Shown piece after piece: positions 35,655 to 45,982 of a stretch of DNA of 64,000 nt. Position 1 is the stretch's first letter. Each line of letters opens with the position of its first letter. Origin of the DNA: Oscarella lobularis (taxonomy: Eukaryota; Porifera; Homoscleromorpha; Homosclerophorida; Oscarellidae). The position numbers were made by a program, and so were the translations under genes. The DNA is taken from NCBI RefSeq assembly GCF_947507565.1, contig NC_089176.1, positions 1,240,001 to 1,304,000 of the forward strand, written 5' to 3'. Under the pieces are notes generated by a model, which was not told the DNA's origin, did not search any database, and saw only the letters and a list, made by a program, of their open reading frames with translations.

Positions 35655-36090
35655 AGAGATGGCGACGAACGTTAGCGTGTACTTCGTAGGATTGGCAATT
35701 GTGCTTCCCTCTTTTTTTACACAGAAATGTTATTTACCGCGCGTTTCACCTGCTAACATGCGTACCATTAGAAGTGACGAAGTCTGGTGCTGGCTGATTG
35801 TCTGCGTCTGTTTGCTGCCACTGATCAGATCTTTCGAGACATCCTGTAGTACTGTGAGCATCCATGCACATGCAGTGTACCCTCGCAAGTTAGGAAAGCT
35901 CTGGCTAGCTGCTCTGGAGGCTCTTCCGTAGTGAAGCGCGCGTCAGGGACTGGGAGAATGGGAAAGCCTGGCTTGCGAGGCTACATGCAGTGGTTCCGGA
36001 GCTCACGTGGGAAGATCCGGTACGGAGTCCAAAGCCCTATTTAGCCCTTTTGTGTCTTTACTAAAAATTCTAACCACCAGAGCAGAAATA
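35655..36090. other. Intergenic gap
   Basis: Likely 5-prime region of membrane paralog 2. No other supported feature. Confidence 0.4.
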
Positions 36091-36109
36091 TCAATTCCCA
36101 ATCACTGCC

Positions 36110-36285
36110 TGAACCAAAGTCACTCTTTGAGCCCAAGCAGAGGTGCAGTAGAAAAAGAGCGCTGCTTTGACGGATGTAGTAGGAAAAGGAAACGCGTGCA
36201 CAATGATGAAGCCCAGCGCAAATGCGAAAAACGAATCGGGGGCAAACACCCAGTCAATTAGCAAACCACTTCTGCTCATGCCAAC
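36110..36285 (-). pseudogene. Hydroxylase first-exon remnant (copy D)
   Basis: On the minus strand this reads LLIDWVFAPDSFFAFALGF then IIVHAFPF, clearly the first exon of the hydroxylase (compare LINWVFSPKQDTFLAFVLGF in copies B and C). No second exon follows it, so it is a leftover of a fourth copy. It is fused in frame to the read-through tail of copy C. Confidence 0.7.
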
Positions 36286-36361
36286 CGTTGCCAACAGAGT
36301 TGGTGCATTTCCGTAAGATTTAAGGCTAACGTGCGCTAGATCTAAAACCCGCCAACAGACC

Positions 36362-37214
36362 CTGTTTTTAGTTACTTTTCCGCTTGGCAAGAAACCTTTA
36401 GTTTTGTATGCCGCATCTGTACCGCAGAGCCAGTCCCATATCAGCATCATTCCACCGTAGTTGCCTGAATTCGCTGAATGGTGAAAATCATGCACCTCGG
36501 CGCTTGGTCTGAAAGGAAAATAACGAAAGGGTGACCACCAAAAATCGTATCCGCAGTGGCTATCCAACGCTTCGGCAACACGTACAATAGTCAAAATCCA
36601 AAACGTGATCATGTGCGACCCGAGCAGCAGAGGACCAGCGATGAGTGGAATGACATTAGAAATGAGGTTATCAACAGGATGAAAATATTCTGCCGAAAAA
36701 CCGACTGGAACGTAGAAACGATGGTGAAGTTTGTGAAAGCGACTATAGAGAAGGGGATGATGCAGAGCGCGATGGCCCCAGTAGAAAAGGGTCTCGTCAA
36801 TGAAGAGGCTCGCGGCAACGTGCGTGATGACCTCGAGCAGTGATGGTAAAGGAAGATTCATTCTCATGCCTCGTAGAACAGCTGCTTTATATACCAAAGG
36901 AAGGAGCAGTGGCTGGAGGACGAGATGATTGAGTGCTAGAACAGCCAGACAATTTCGAATTGTCTTCTTATCGGGGTATTTTCCCTAATACTTATTCAAT
37001 TGCAAGGCTAGGCTCCCTTTTCCTCTTTCTTCACCTTTTGGATTTTGCTCTCGGGACAGAGATCGAAATAGTCGATTGTGGCGAGGAAGAGGCTTCCACC
37101 GACATAAGAGACTTCGTGCACGATAAGGAAACCCAGCGTAAACGCAAGAAACGTGTCTTGCTTGGGGCTGAATACCCAGTTGATCAGCGAACCACTTCCG
37201 TCTCTTCCGTCCAT
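36362..37214 (-). pseudogene. Membrane hydroxylase, copy C (altered C-terminus)
   Basis: First exon 37214-37035 (with a small in-frame GRDGS addition after MD), second exon from 36984. The body and the three histidine boxes are intact. Near 36403-36412 five extra bases change the usual ending AYKRFLAK to AYKTKGFLPSG, and the frame then runs on to 36091 through copy D. The acceptor of the single intron also lost the pyrimidine-flanking tttt seen in copy A. The enzyme core could still fold, so it may be functional with a new tail. Confidence 0.7.
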
Positions 37215-37578
37215 TGTTTGGTTTCTTTAGCGCTAACGTGCGCTAGGCTTGGTAAGAAAATCTAGGAGAAAATCCATGGCTGTGTATAGCTGTGTATGGG
37301 TACAAAGCGGCTACTACTTTTGGTCTTCGCCGCGTTTCTGGCGCCTGTAAGACAAAATCACAGCTATCTTCTACGCCAGGGGCCTTTGAACAAAGCGGGG
37401 TACAGTATCTTTCTCCCGAATCCCGTACAGAAGGTCTATTGTTTCAGGTCATCCAATCAGAGTCCTTGTTATGACACGCAGCCAATTGGCCAAAGTAGAC
37501 TGCAGCCAAGAAAGTTGGTCTTCGAAACAAAACAGCTTTTGCTCAATCAGAATCTGCAGATCGAGTCAGTGCTGCGCG
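37215..37578. other. Intergenic gap before the receptor array
   Basis: Includes a short signal-like frame (MGTKRLLLLVFAAFLAP at 37296) with no partner exon, and a stretch near 37445 (gtccttgtt) shared with 28490 and 32930, marking the edge of the duplicated block. Confidence 0.4.
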
Positions 37579-40019
37579 ATGGAGTTGTCTTCCCGTCCAG
37601 GCAGCTACCACTGTGGCGTGCTAGCATTTATGCTCTCTGTTTACAACTTGAACGTTGTTCCTTCGCTCGGTAAGACTACAGTAACTGAGTACCAGATTTT
37701 CATATCTTAGACCTGGTACGTGCAGCCACTACTGTACTTAGTCATATACTCAATTCGACAGCCTGCATGTTGTGGGCTCCTAACACCCCGCATGACGTTT
37801 TCCTCGTATTATGCTTTCATTGGTTTTCCTGCATAAACGTTTTCAGTTTCAAATCCTAGTTGTACTTTCGTGCGCAAGGTTTTCCTTGTGATTAGTCATA
37901 CTTTCCACTTGCACTTGCATTTTCCTGATCTCTTCAGTTTCTTTTGTGTTAGGCAGCAGTGTTGAGGTGACTGCTAATTTTCGCGACGTTGCTCTTGGCG
38001 CTTCTCCTCTTCTGACGTGCGAAATCTTCGGTACTTCACCTTCTCGTTTTGTGTCGTGGACGAAAACGCCGTTGCCGTCGTCTTCGTCCGTTTCTGCAGC
38101 AAAATTTGATACTATCACTCGAGATTCAAAAAGGTGGATAATTAGGATCAGGAAAGTCACAAAATCAGGAACGTATTTCTGCAACGCTGAGAGCAACGGA
38201 ATCTCAATCTCTGATCACGTATTTATCAGAGTAATAGGTAAAATGTTTTAAAAAACTGCTTCATGGCTTCTTATCTGATAAAGCTTTGAAGCACCTCCTG
38301 TTATTGCGGCGCACGGCGCTACCGCTTTAGAAGGCTCGCCAGCGACCCTGATCTGCAACAGCTCCAATTATGATTACGTCTCGTGGAATTTTCGTGGCTC
38401 GCCCATCCTTGACCGCAGCTCAGTCGTAACGTTGAACTTTCATCAAGTCAGTCGAATTCAAAACGGGACATACGAATGCGTCGTTGAGTACGTAGGCGTG
38501 TCATCGTACGCCTACCCAAACTTAATAGTTCACGGTGAGAAATGAAAGGAATAAAGTGTAGTTGAATTATACATTGGTGTGGGAGACGACCTGCGTATTT
38601 GCTAGGCATCTATACCGGTACAGTAGTCGTTAGTGAATTACCGGTAATTAAAGGTGGTCGCTTCATGGTCGCTTAGACTGGTCTTATCTTACTGGTCTTA
38701 TCTTACTGGTACGTCTTCGTATTTTGCAGTTCCTCCTGAAGTAACGGAACAACCAGAGTCAACAACTGTACGACCCGGGGAAAGCGGAGAATTTACGTGC
38801 TCCATTGCCGGCAGTCCTCGTCCGCATGTCGCCTGGATGACCGGCAATGATGTACTGAAGAATTCTTCTCGAACTTATAGTAGAGTTTTGTCTTACACAA
38901 ACAACGAAACGCGCAGCCAGCTGACGATTCGAAATGCTACAGCCAAGGACGACGGCTCTTATTACTGCAGCTCAGTTGGAGGCGCCGGGGACGTGAGGTC
39001 AAAATTGGCTAATCTGATTGTCGAAGGAAGTAAGTGTATGTGCAAGGTGGTAATATTTAAATAGTCAGAAGAAATTCTTTTATTTATAAAAACTGCTTAG
39101 TCTTGCGAGAAGACCTGCGTGAGCATGTACAAACAGGTGAACTTTATCAGTTTATGTATTTGTTTAGTTTCTTGGGCGTTTTTAACCAAACGCTGAAATC
39201 GTTTCTTATTTAGAAAAAATTGGGATTCTGACTGCCAAGTCGCTGTATTACGGCGGACGCGGGGTTCTCCAATGCATCAACGGCACACGTGACGAAACGC
39301 ATTTGGTGACGTGGCGTAAAGATCATGGAGAAATTGACTTTCAGCACCAAAATCGACTTCAGATGACCCAAAAGGGAAATCTCGTTATTGACAACGTCAC
39401 TTTTTTCGACGCGGGAACGTACGAGTGCCGCATCCGCGTTCCAGGAGCAAACACGCCGGCGAATTTCAGTCAAAAAATCAACGTCACCGTACTCGGACCT
39501 CCCAGTCGACCCAACGATGTGAGAGTTTCTATCCTCGGGAAAAGTCAAAGAAACGTTCGAATTCACGTGAATTGGACTCGTCCTTCGTCGGACGGAAACA
39601 TTGATCTTATGGGATTTATCGTTTATTACAGGTTAAAGTCGCCGCTTAGAACTGCATGGAAAGTCGGTATCAACGCGAGGGATTCGCGTCAATTGTCTGC
39701 GAGAATCAACGCAGACGGACTTGATTCTTCATTTTCAAGTGTCGTATTTGAAATCAAAGTGGAAGCCGTCAATATGGCGGGCTTGCGAAATTCAACCCTT
39801 GTACTTGGCCATCTGTCTTTCCCAAGCGATTCTTTTTCTCCTAATGGTAAGCCCTTTTGGATCCAAATTAGTTTGCTAATCCTCTCTAAAGGTACGGCCT
39901 CTTCTTTGACTGAATCAAATAGCAGCGCTGAAGCTTGTCGAAACCAGCCGAATATCTTTTTGATATCCTGCTCCGTTGCTCTCTGGTTTTCTCCCTGCAG
40001 CTCGCTCCCGATTGTTTGA
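37579..40019 (+). CDS. Receptor 1a: four Ig domains, FN3, probable GPI tail
   Basis: Six exons, all joined in phase 1 (37579-37669, 37953-38237, 38292-38534, 38730-39029, 39214-39846, 39892-40019), encode 559 residues. Exon 1 is a signal peptide ending VVPSLG. Exons 2-4 each hold one Ig domain (C..W..Y.C patterns: FVSWTKT/GTYFCNA; VSWNFRG/GTYECVV; HVAWMTG/GSYYCSS). Exon 5 holds a fourth Ig domain (LVTWRKD, GTYECRI) and an FN3 domain (IHVNWTRPSSDGN, FIVYYRLKSPL). The last exon is short: ESNSSAEACRNQPN then a hydrophobic FLISCSVALWF end, as in a GPI-attachment signal. Same exon phases as 2a and 3a. It is likely a cell-surface recognition or adhesion protein; no kinase or signalling tail. Confidence 0.85.
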
Positions 40020-40349
40020 CTCTCGTATCTCTTTTTGTTAATCCGGATGCAGAGCACGTCACGTCCTTTTCAGACTTGAGCACGTAATGTAGAGGCAATT
40101 GTACGAGAACGTTCTTCACTTTGCTGGGCTAACCGAAGTACCAGGTGACTCGATTAGATTCATCAGTAGGAAAACATGCATGTGGTATCTTTATATTACT
40201 CCTAGGAGAAACCGGAGGCGCATATTTTTAGAAATGAAGCCGCAAGTCTCAGCTATAGCGCGCGATCAAAAACCGAGTTGGTTCGGGCATTCGGGAGTGC
40301 TCTAGATCGTGCTGGAATTCGTCCGTTTGCCAAGAGGTTTCTTTAGACT
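40020..40349. other. Gap between receptors 1a and 1b
   Basis: Holds the promoter and possibly a noncoding or tiny first exon of 1b. No other feature. Confidence 0.4.
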
Positions 40350-42600
40350 ATGACTTTGTCCGTCTGTTTCTTTGTCTTGATGCTCTCGGCTACCAAAAGC
40401 TCTTTCTCTGGTACACATGTATTTCGCGTGACGTTCATCAGAAACACCTTCTCTAACGATATTCTTCTGCTTTTTTCTTTACAGTTCGTCTTATTAAAAG
40501 CCCTGCTCAAGACTTATATATGGAGGACATCGATTACGTCATCTTTACGTGCAACTGCTCTTCTTGCCTGGAATCGCCTGTTGCGCAATTTCTTTTCCAA
40601 GCGGCCGAAGCGACAGCCGGATCGAATGATTTGTTTCGTTTGATTAACCGAACGACGGCGGACGCGAAAGGCGTGTACGCTTTTAGAAATGGCAATCAGT
40701 TAGAAATCAAGCGTATTCGCAAGCCACAAGAGGGCAAGTATTGCTGCGCCATTAAGGGCGAGCGTTCAAATGAACTGTCTCTTATCCTGAAAACAGGTAC
40801 GCGGCTAACGTATCAAAGAGTTTCTGTTACTGTATTACTTTTCTGTAGGTTATCCCTTTTCAGTTCTGCTTCAAAAGAACTACTATTTGCAAGAAGGCGT
40901 TTTCTTCGAATTGCCTATTTTACGAAAAAAGGAAGCAGTTAAGGCCGCTTATGTATTTCAGCTAGTATTTCAGCTTGCCAACGAAACACATAATTTGCAC
41001 ACATGGCATTTAAATGATTTTCCCGTGGGGAAAAATTTAACGTACAGCTTTTTTAAGAAGCCTGTGTCACTGAATGATTCAGGACTTTACCTCCTAAAAA
41101 TGTTTCATTACCCAAAAAAGGTGCCATCATGGAATTTTACGGTCCACGTTGAACGTACGTATATCTTTTAGCTACAATGCAGCGTTATAACCGTTTAAAC
41201 ATTTTAGGCGTTCCGGCTTGGTTGCATCTGACGTGCGTTGTGCTGAACTCTTCTTCGGTACGAGTTCAGTGGAGTCACACCTCGGATCACAGTGACGATC
41301 GCTTTTGGGTAATTGTGCGGGATCCTTTTGGTCGCGAAACGAATGTTTCTGCATCTGCGAGACAGTCGTCGGTTACCATTCACAGAATTACCAGTCGTGG
41401 ATGCGGACAGTACACAGCGGAAGCTGTGGGTGCTCATGGTACACGGAGCAACTCCCCTGTCTCGTGTGAGAAATACCCTCAAGAGTCAGAGAGCGGAAAG
41501 TTTGCAAAAGACGCAAACGGGACGGTCGTCTATGTTGGCGACAAGGACAGTATAATGAGCGTCTGTTTACCTCCCAGTTACGTAGATGATGTCGAGAACG
41601 AAGGCATAATATGTCAAAAGTTTGGGAACCTGACCGTCATTCGTGAGTCGCCAAGAGACGAGCTGTTTGTTGAAATTCCCACAGTAGAAGTCAATTTGGT
41701 TACATTTTCAATAAGCGGTGCCTGCGTCTTGAGTTGCTCCCAAAATAGGACTATGAACGTCGCGAAGTGCAAACGTAAGGCTGGAGGAAATGAATGAGGC
41801 GGCGAGTGAACGACGCGAAATTGTTTTATAGCATTACCTACGTCTCCGGATTCGCCGCCTCCATCTGCTACTGATAAGCCTCTACCTTCTTCGCCTTCCC
41901 GACCATCTACGTCTGGTACTCTGACTCAAAAAAAGTATCATTACAAATTTTTTTAATTACGAATTCTCTTTAGGGATTCCAACTGTCTCGCCATCGTCTT
42001 CTTCATTTATCGCGGGTACACTTTAGATTTATTCTAATGAAAATGGTGTGTATTTTATAAAGTGATTTGCGTCGTACAGGAATCATTGTTGGTGTGCTTG
42101 CAAGTGTAGTAGGAGCCTTTTGCGTCATCGCGTATTGCTGTCACGTCAGGCGAAGTCGCACGACACTGTCGACACGGTCTGAAGCGCCCACGACCATAAC
42201 TCTCAACCTTCACAATGCAACGTCGAATAATCAATTTCCAGAGCAGTTGCACAACATCGAACGTCGCTTGAATGGCGACAATGGCGCGACGTTGAATAGT
42301 CAAATTACGTCGGAGTTTCAAGCGCAATTAGAGGACATGGAACGTCACTTGAGTGGCCAAATGTCCCGAAGTTGGTTCCCTAGCTGCCGAGCAATTTTTT
42401 AACTAGTGACGTTCTTTGCTGTAGATTTTGAAGCAATTATTAGAGAACTAAAAGACCAACGAGACCGGAGCAAAATTCTGGAGCTGCTTTCGCTACTGAA
42501 AACCATCCATGGCGACGCAGAAGTCGAGACAGCAAAAAGAAATCTGGTCCGGATTCTAGAAGAAATGTTACAGCAGCTCGGCGGTGACAATACCTGGTAG
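40350..42600 (+). CDS. Receptor 1b: Ig-like, FN3-like, stalk, single-pass membrane protein
   Basis: Eight phase-1 exons (40350-40410, 40485-40796, 40849-41154, 41208-41774, 41832-41915, 41974-42015, 42080-42370, 42425-42600) encode about 612 residues. Exon 1 is a signal peptide (MTLSVCFFVLMLSATKS). Exons 2 and 3 are divergent Ig-like domains (IFTCNC, GKYCCAI; NDSGLYLLKM). Exon 4 has an FN3-like domain (SSSVRVQWSHTS, CGQYTAEAVG) plus a Cys-containing module ending VAKCKR. Two small exons make a P/S/T stalk (SPDSPPPSATDKPLPSS). Exon 7 carries the membrane helix (GIIVGVLASVVGAFCVIAYCC) and basic stop; exons 7-8 give a helical cytoplasmic tail (DFEAIIRELKDQRDRSK). No ITAM or ITIM is obvious. An upstream start exon as in 2b and 3b is possible. 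Confidence 0.8.
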
Positions 42601-43288
42601 ATCATTGAAATGTGAAGATTTTTTGTTGCATGAATTGATAGTAGCCATTAGTGCACTTGATGTTTGTAGTCAAAATTAGCTAACGTTGTTCTGCTTCATA
42701 TGCTATGCTGCTGCTCCTAAAGACCCAACGCGGGCACCTTAGCGTACTTTACGTAGGCTAGTCTTCCGAGTCTTCCGTGTACTGCTCGGAGCTGTATAAC
42801 GCTTCCCGAGGAGCTATTCCATATGTTCCGGTTCCACGCGACCTTTGTCTGTAAAATCCGTTCCGGTATCTTTCTTCTCTCCTGCAGACTTGGAATACGG
42901 TGACGAGGAAAGCTTTCTTGCTTGTAGAGCGTCCAACAAGCCTGAACACTCTCCAAAAACTGTGCCATGGCAAGAAAGAAATCGCATGAAGATCATACTT
43001 GCGACTGAATGCGACAGAATTTTAAGGCTTGGGTGACTCAGGTGACGGTGCACAATTACTTCATCTCATTCTGGTTGTCACTTAATTAAAATTTTATTCA
43101 GCTTTTCAAAATTTTTGAGTCGTCTTTGCGCTTCTAGATACCTGAAGCCGAATTGTGTATGTACAGTTTGATGTTCCACGGGCATGTCAATCAATACAAT
43201 ACACGTGACGCTTGTCCAATCACGATCACAGCACACTCAACCACTTGATACATCTGTGGGCGCAGCCAGTTTTTTATCACTGCAGCAT
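42601..43288. other. Gap between receptor units 1 and 2
   Basis: No supported gene. Short frames near 42717-43053 do not resemble any receptor exon. Confidence 0.4.
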
Positions 43289-45801
43289 ATGGAGCTGTCT
43301 TCCAGCTACCTCTGCGTCGTGCTTGCATTTCTGCTCTCTGCTTACAACATTGTTCCGTCACTCGGTAACTATTATGTAAAGCATGCTATATTATACGTGT
43401 AGCTAATAGTAGTCCACAAACTCAGTCGAGAGGTTGCATGAGGTCTCACGCATGTTTCGGTCTATGAATAGTTGTCTTTCAGTTAGTAACTTGAATGTTT
43501 AGGTGGCCTGGAGAGTCGTTGTAAAATAGTCGGCGTTTTTCCTGGAAAGGGTCGTCCTTTCAGTTTTAATTTATCTTTTTGTCCTACGCTTGGTGCATGT
43601 TTTCCTTCTATGACTAGTTATATAGTTTCTTTTTTAAAATTTCGGTTGATAACTTGCTTAGTTTTAACGATTAGGTCGTTTCCGGTTCTTTTGAAAAAGC
43701 GTTAGTTTCTCAGTTCGATCATTTAGGCCACGCTTTTCCTGTAAAAGGCGTGTTAGTTTCAATTTCATTTTATTTTTAGGCGACGGCGTCAAAGTGACGG
43801 CGAAGTACCACGACTTCACGCTCGGCGAGAATCCCATTTTGAGGTGCCATATTGTCGGCACTTCGCCCTCTCGCTTTCTATCGTGGACAAAAACGTCGCC
43901 ATCATCTACGCCGCTGCTCTCGTCTCCATCTGCTTCCACAGCGAAATTTGCGACTCTTCCTTCCGATTCGAAAATATGGGAAATTCAAATAAACGAGGTC
44001 AAAAAGTCTGACGAGGGAACGTATTACTGCAACGCTGAGATAAACGGGCATGCAGTTTCGGATCATGTGTCCATCAGAGTAACAGGTAGAATTTTTTAAA
44101 AAACAACAATCAATTCTTGCTTCTTATTCCACGTTTTCTTGAAGTCCCTGTTATTGTAGCGTACGGGGCAGCGGCTTTCGAACGCTCGCCGGCGACCTTA
44201 TACTGTAACGGCTCTGACTACCGTTTGATTGTGTGGAATTTTCGCGGCCTTCGCGTCCAGCTTGGCCGCGGCGGCGTCACCTCGCCCGGCAGAGGCGAAA
44301 CGTTGAACTTTGCACGAGTCAGTCGAAGGCAGAACGGGACATACGAATGCGTTCCTAGGCCGAACGCAGGCGGGACATCGTACGCCCACTTGATAGTTTA
44401 CGGTAAGGATAGCCTTTTGAAATAGTCTGGTGGATTGTGTTAGCTGTTGGCATGTGAGTGCACGGTTTATCGAGGCGGTCGCTTAGTAGACTACTGTACT
44501 GGAAACAGCTTTTATCTTTCTTATTGTAGTTCTTCCTGAAATCACCCAACAGCCGGTGTCTACAACTGTCAAACCTGGGGAAAAGGGAAAATTTACGTGC
44601 TCGATCGCCGGCAATCCTCGTCCTCCTGTCGTCTGGTTGACCGGCAACGGTACTGTTGTCAAACAATCCTCTCGACTTTCTATTAGAGTTTTGTCCTACA
44701 CAAACAACGAAACGCGCAGCCAGCTGACCATTCGGAAGGCCACAGCCAAGGACGACGGCTATTATTACTGCGACGCAGTTGTCGGTGGCGTCGGTGCCGT
44801 CAAGTCGAAATCGGCGAAGCTGACAGTCAAAAAATCTTCAAGTAAGTATTTGAGATCTATAGGAAGATCTATAGTGAAACGTTGGTACTGGAAACAGGCA
44901 ATAGAAAAAAGAGCAGCGTTTTTTTCTAAATGATCTCGCAATTGCGATTTATACTTAGGCCAACTAGTTAACTAAAAATAAAGCGCTTCCTGTTTTTGCT
45001 TATTGCGTCTTCTTCTCTAGACACGATCCTAATGTTTTTGACAGCCTACAAGTCATTGTATTTTGGAAGACGCGGGACCCTGCAATGCGGCAATGGCGAG
45101 AATGACGGGACAAATTTGGTAACTTGGCGTAAAGAACGTAAGGAAATTGACTTCAAGAGCCAAAATCGATTTCAGAAGACGGCGAACGGGGAACTCGTTA
45201 TCAACAACGTCACTTTTTTTGACGCCGGAACGTATGAATGCCACATTCGCGTCCCGGCAGCGAACATGAATTTGAGTCAAAAAATTAATCTCACCGTAAT
45301 TGGGCCTCCGGGCCAACCAAATGACGTCAAACTTTCTATCTTCGAGGATAGTCAAAGAAGAGTTCAAATTTGCGTGAATTGGACTCGTCCTTCATGGAAT
45401 GGAAATATTCCTGTTATGACGTTTATCATTTATTACAGATTGAAGTCGCCACTTGAAACCGTATGGAAAGTCGGCAAGAACGCGAGGGACTCGTCCCAAA
45501 TGTCGGCGACGATCGTCGCCGACGGCGTGTTTACTTTATTCCCAAGTGTCGTATTTGAAGTCAAAGTCGAAGCTATAAATAAGGCGGGCTCGCAAAATTC
45601 AACTCCTGTACTCGGTCAGCTCATCTATGGTCAGCTGTTCTTTCCGCTACTAGTAGCGATTCTTACGCGAATTTGTTTGATGTGTGTTTTAAAGGTACGA
45701 CTTCTTTGGTGACTAAATCAAATAGCAGCGCTCAAGCTTGTCGCAGTCAACCGAGTTTTTTCTTGATATCCTGCTCCGTTGCGCTATTCTGTTCTCCATG
45801 A
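43289..45801 (+). CDS. Receptor 2a: four Ig domains, FN3, probable GPI tail
   Basis: Six phase-1 exons (43289-43364, 43780-44085, 44145-44402, 44530-44841, 45021-45629, 45695-45801) encode 555 residues. Signal peptide MELSSSYLCVVLAFLLSAYN; Ig1 (FLSWTKTSPSS, EGTYYCNAE), Ig2 (IVWNFRG, GTYECVP), Ig3 (PPVVWLTGNG, GYYYCDA), Ig4 (LVTWRKE, GTYECHI), FN3 (ICVNWTRPSWNGN). The tail SNSSAQACRSQPS then FFLISCSVALFCSP is short, hydrophobic and terminal, as in GPI-anchored proteins. Ig3 and the FN3 core are close to 1a, while Ig1 and Ig2 differ more, suggesting uneven divergence along the ectodomain. Confidence 0.85.
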
Positions 45802-45982
45802 CGACTCCTTAGATAACGGGGTTTGGCTAGAGTCTTAGTTTTTCATTTGTTGTGCTAAACGAAGTACATTTCCGGGATTTCCCACGAGAGTCCCTGCATA
45901 GTAGGTGGGGACTTTACCTCCCCGGCCGGCAGTGACGTCGCGATCAGGCTGCTCGCACGTGGGCTCGCGCGTTACGAGGAAC
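45802..45982. other. Gap between receptors 2a and 2b
   Basis: A 181-bp spacer that must contain the 2b promoter. Nothing else is seen. Confidence 0.4.

Noticed and set aside
37296-37375. MGTKRLLLLVFAAFLAP as start of receptor 1a
   Set aside because: The exon at 37579 matches the signal exons of 2a and 3a and splices in phase; the upstream frame has no homolog in the other units.
40099-40305. Short frame between receptors 1a and 1b
   Set aside because: No similarity to receptor exons and no splice partners.
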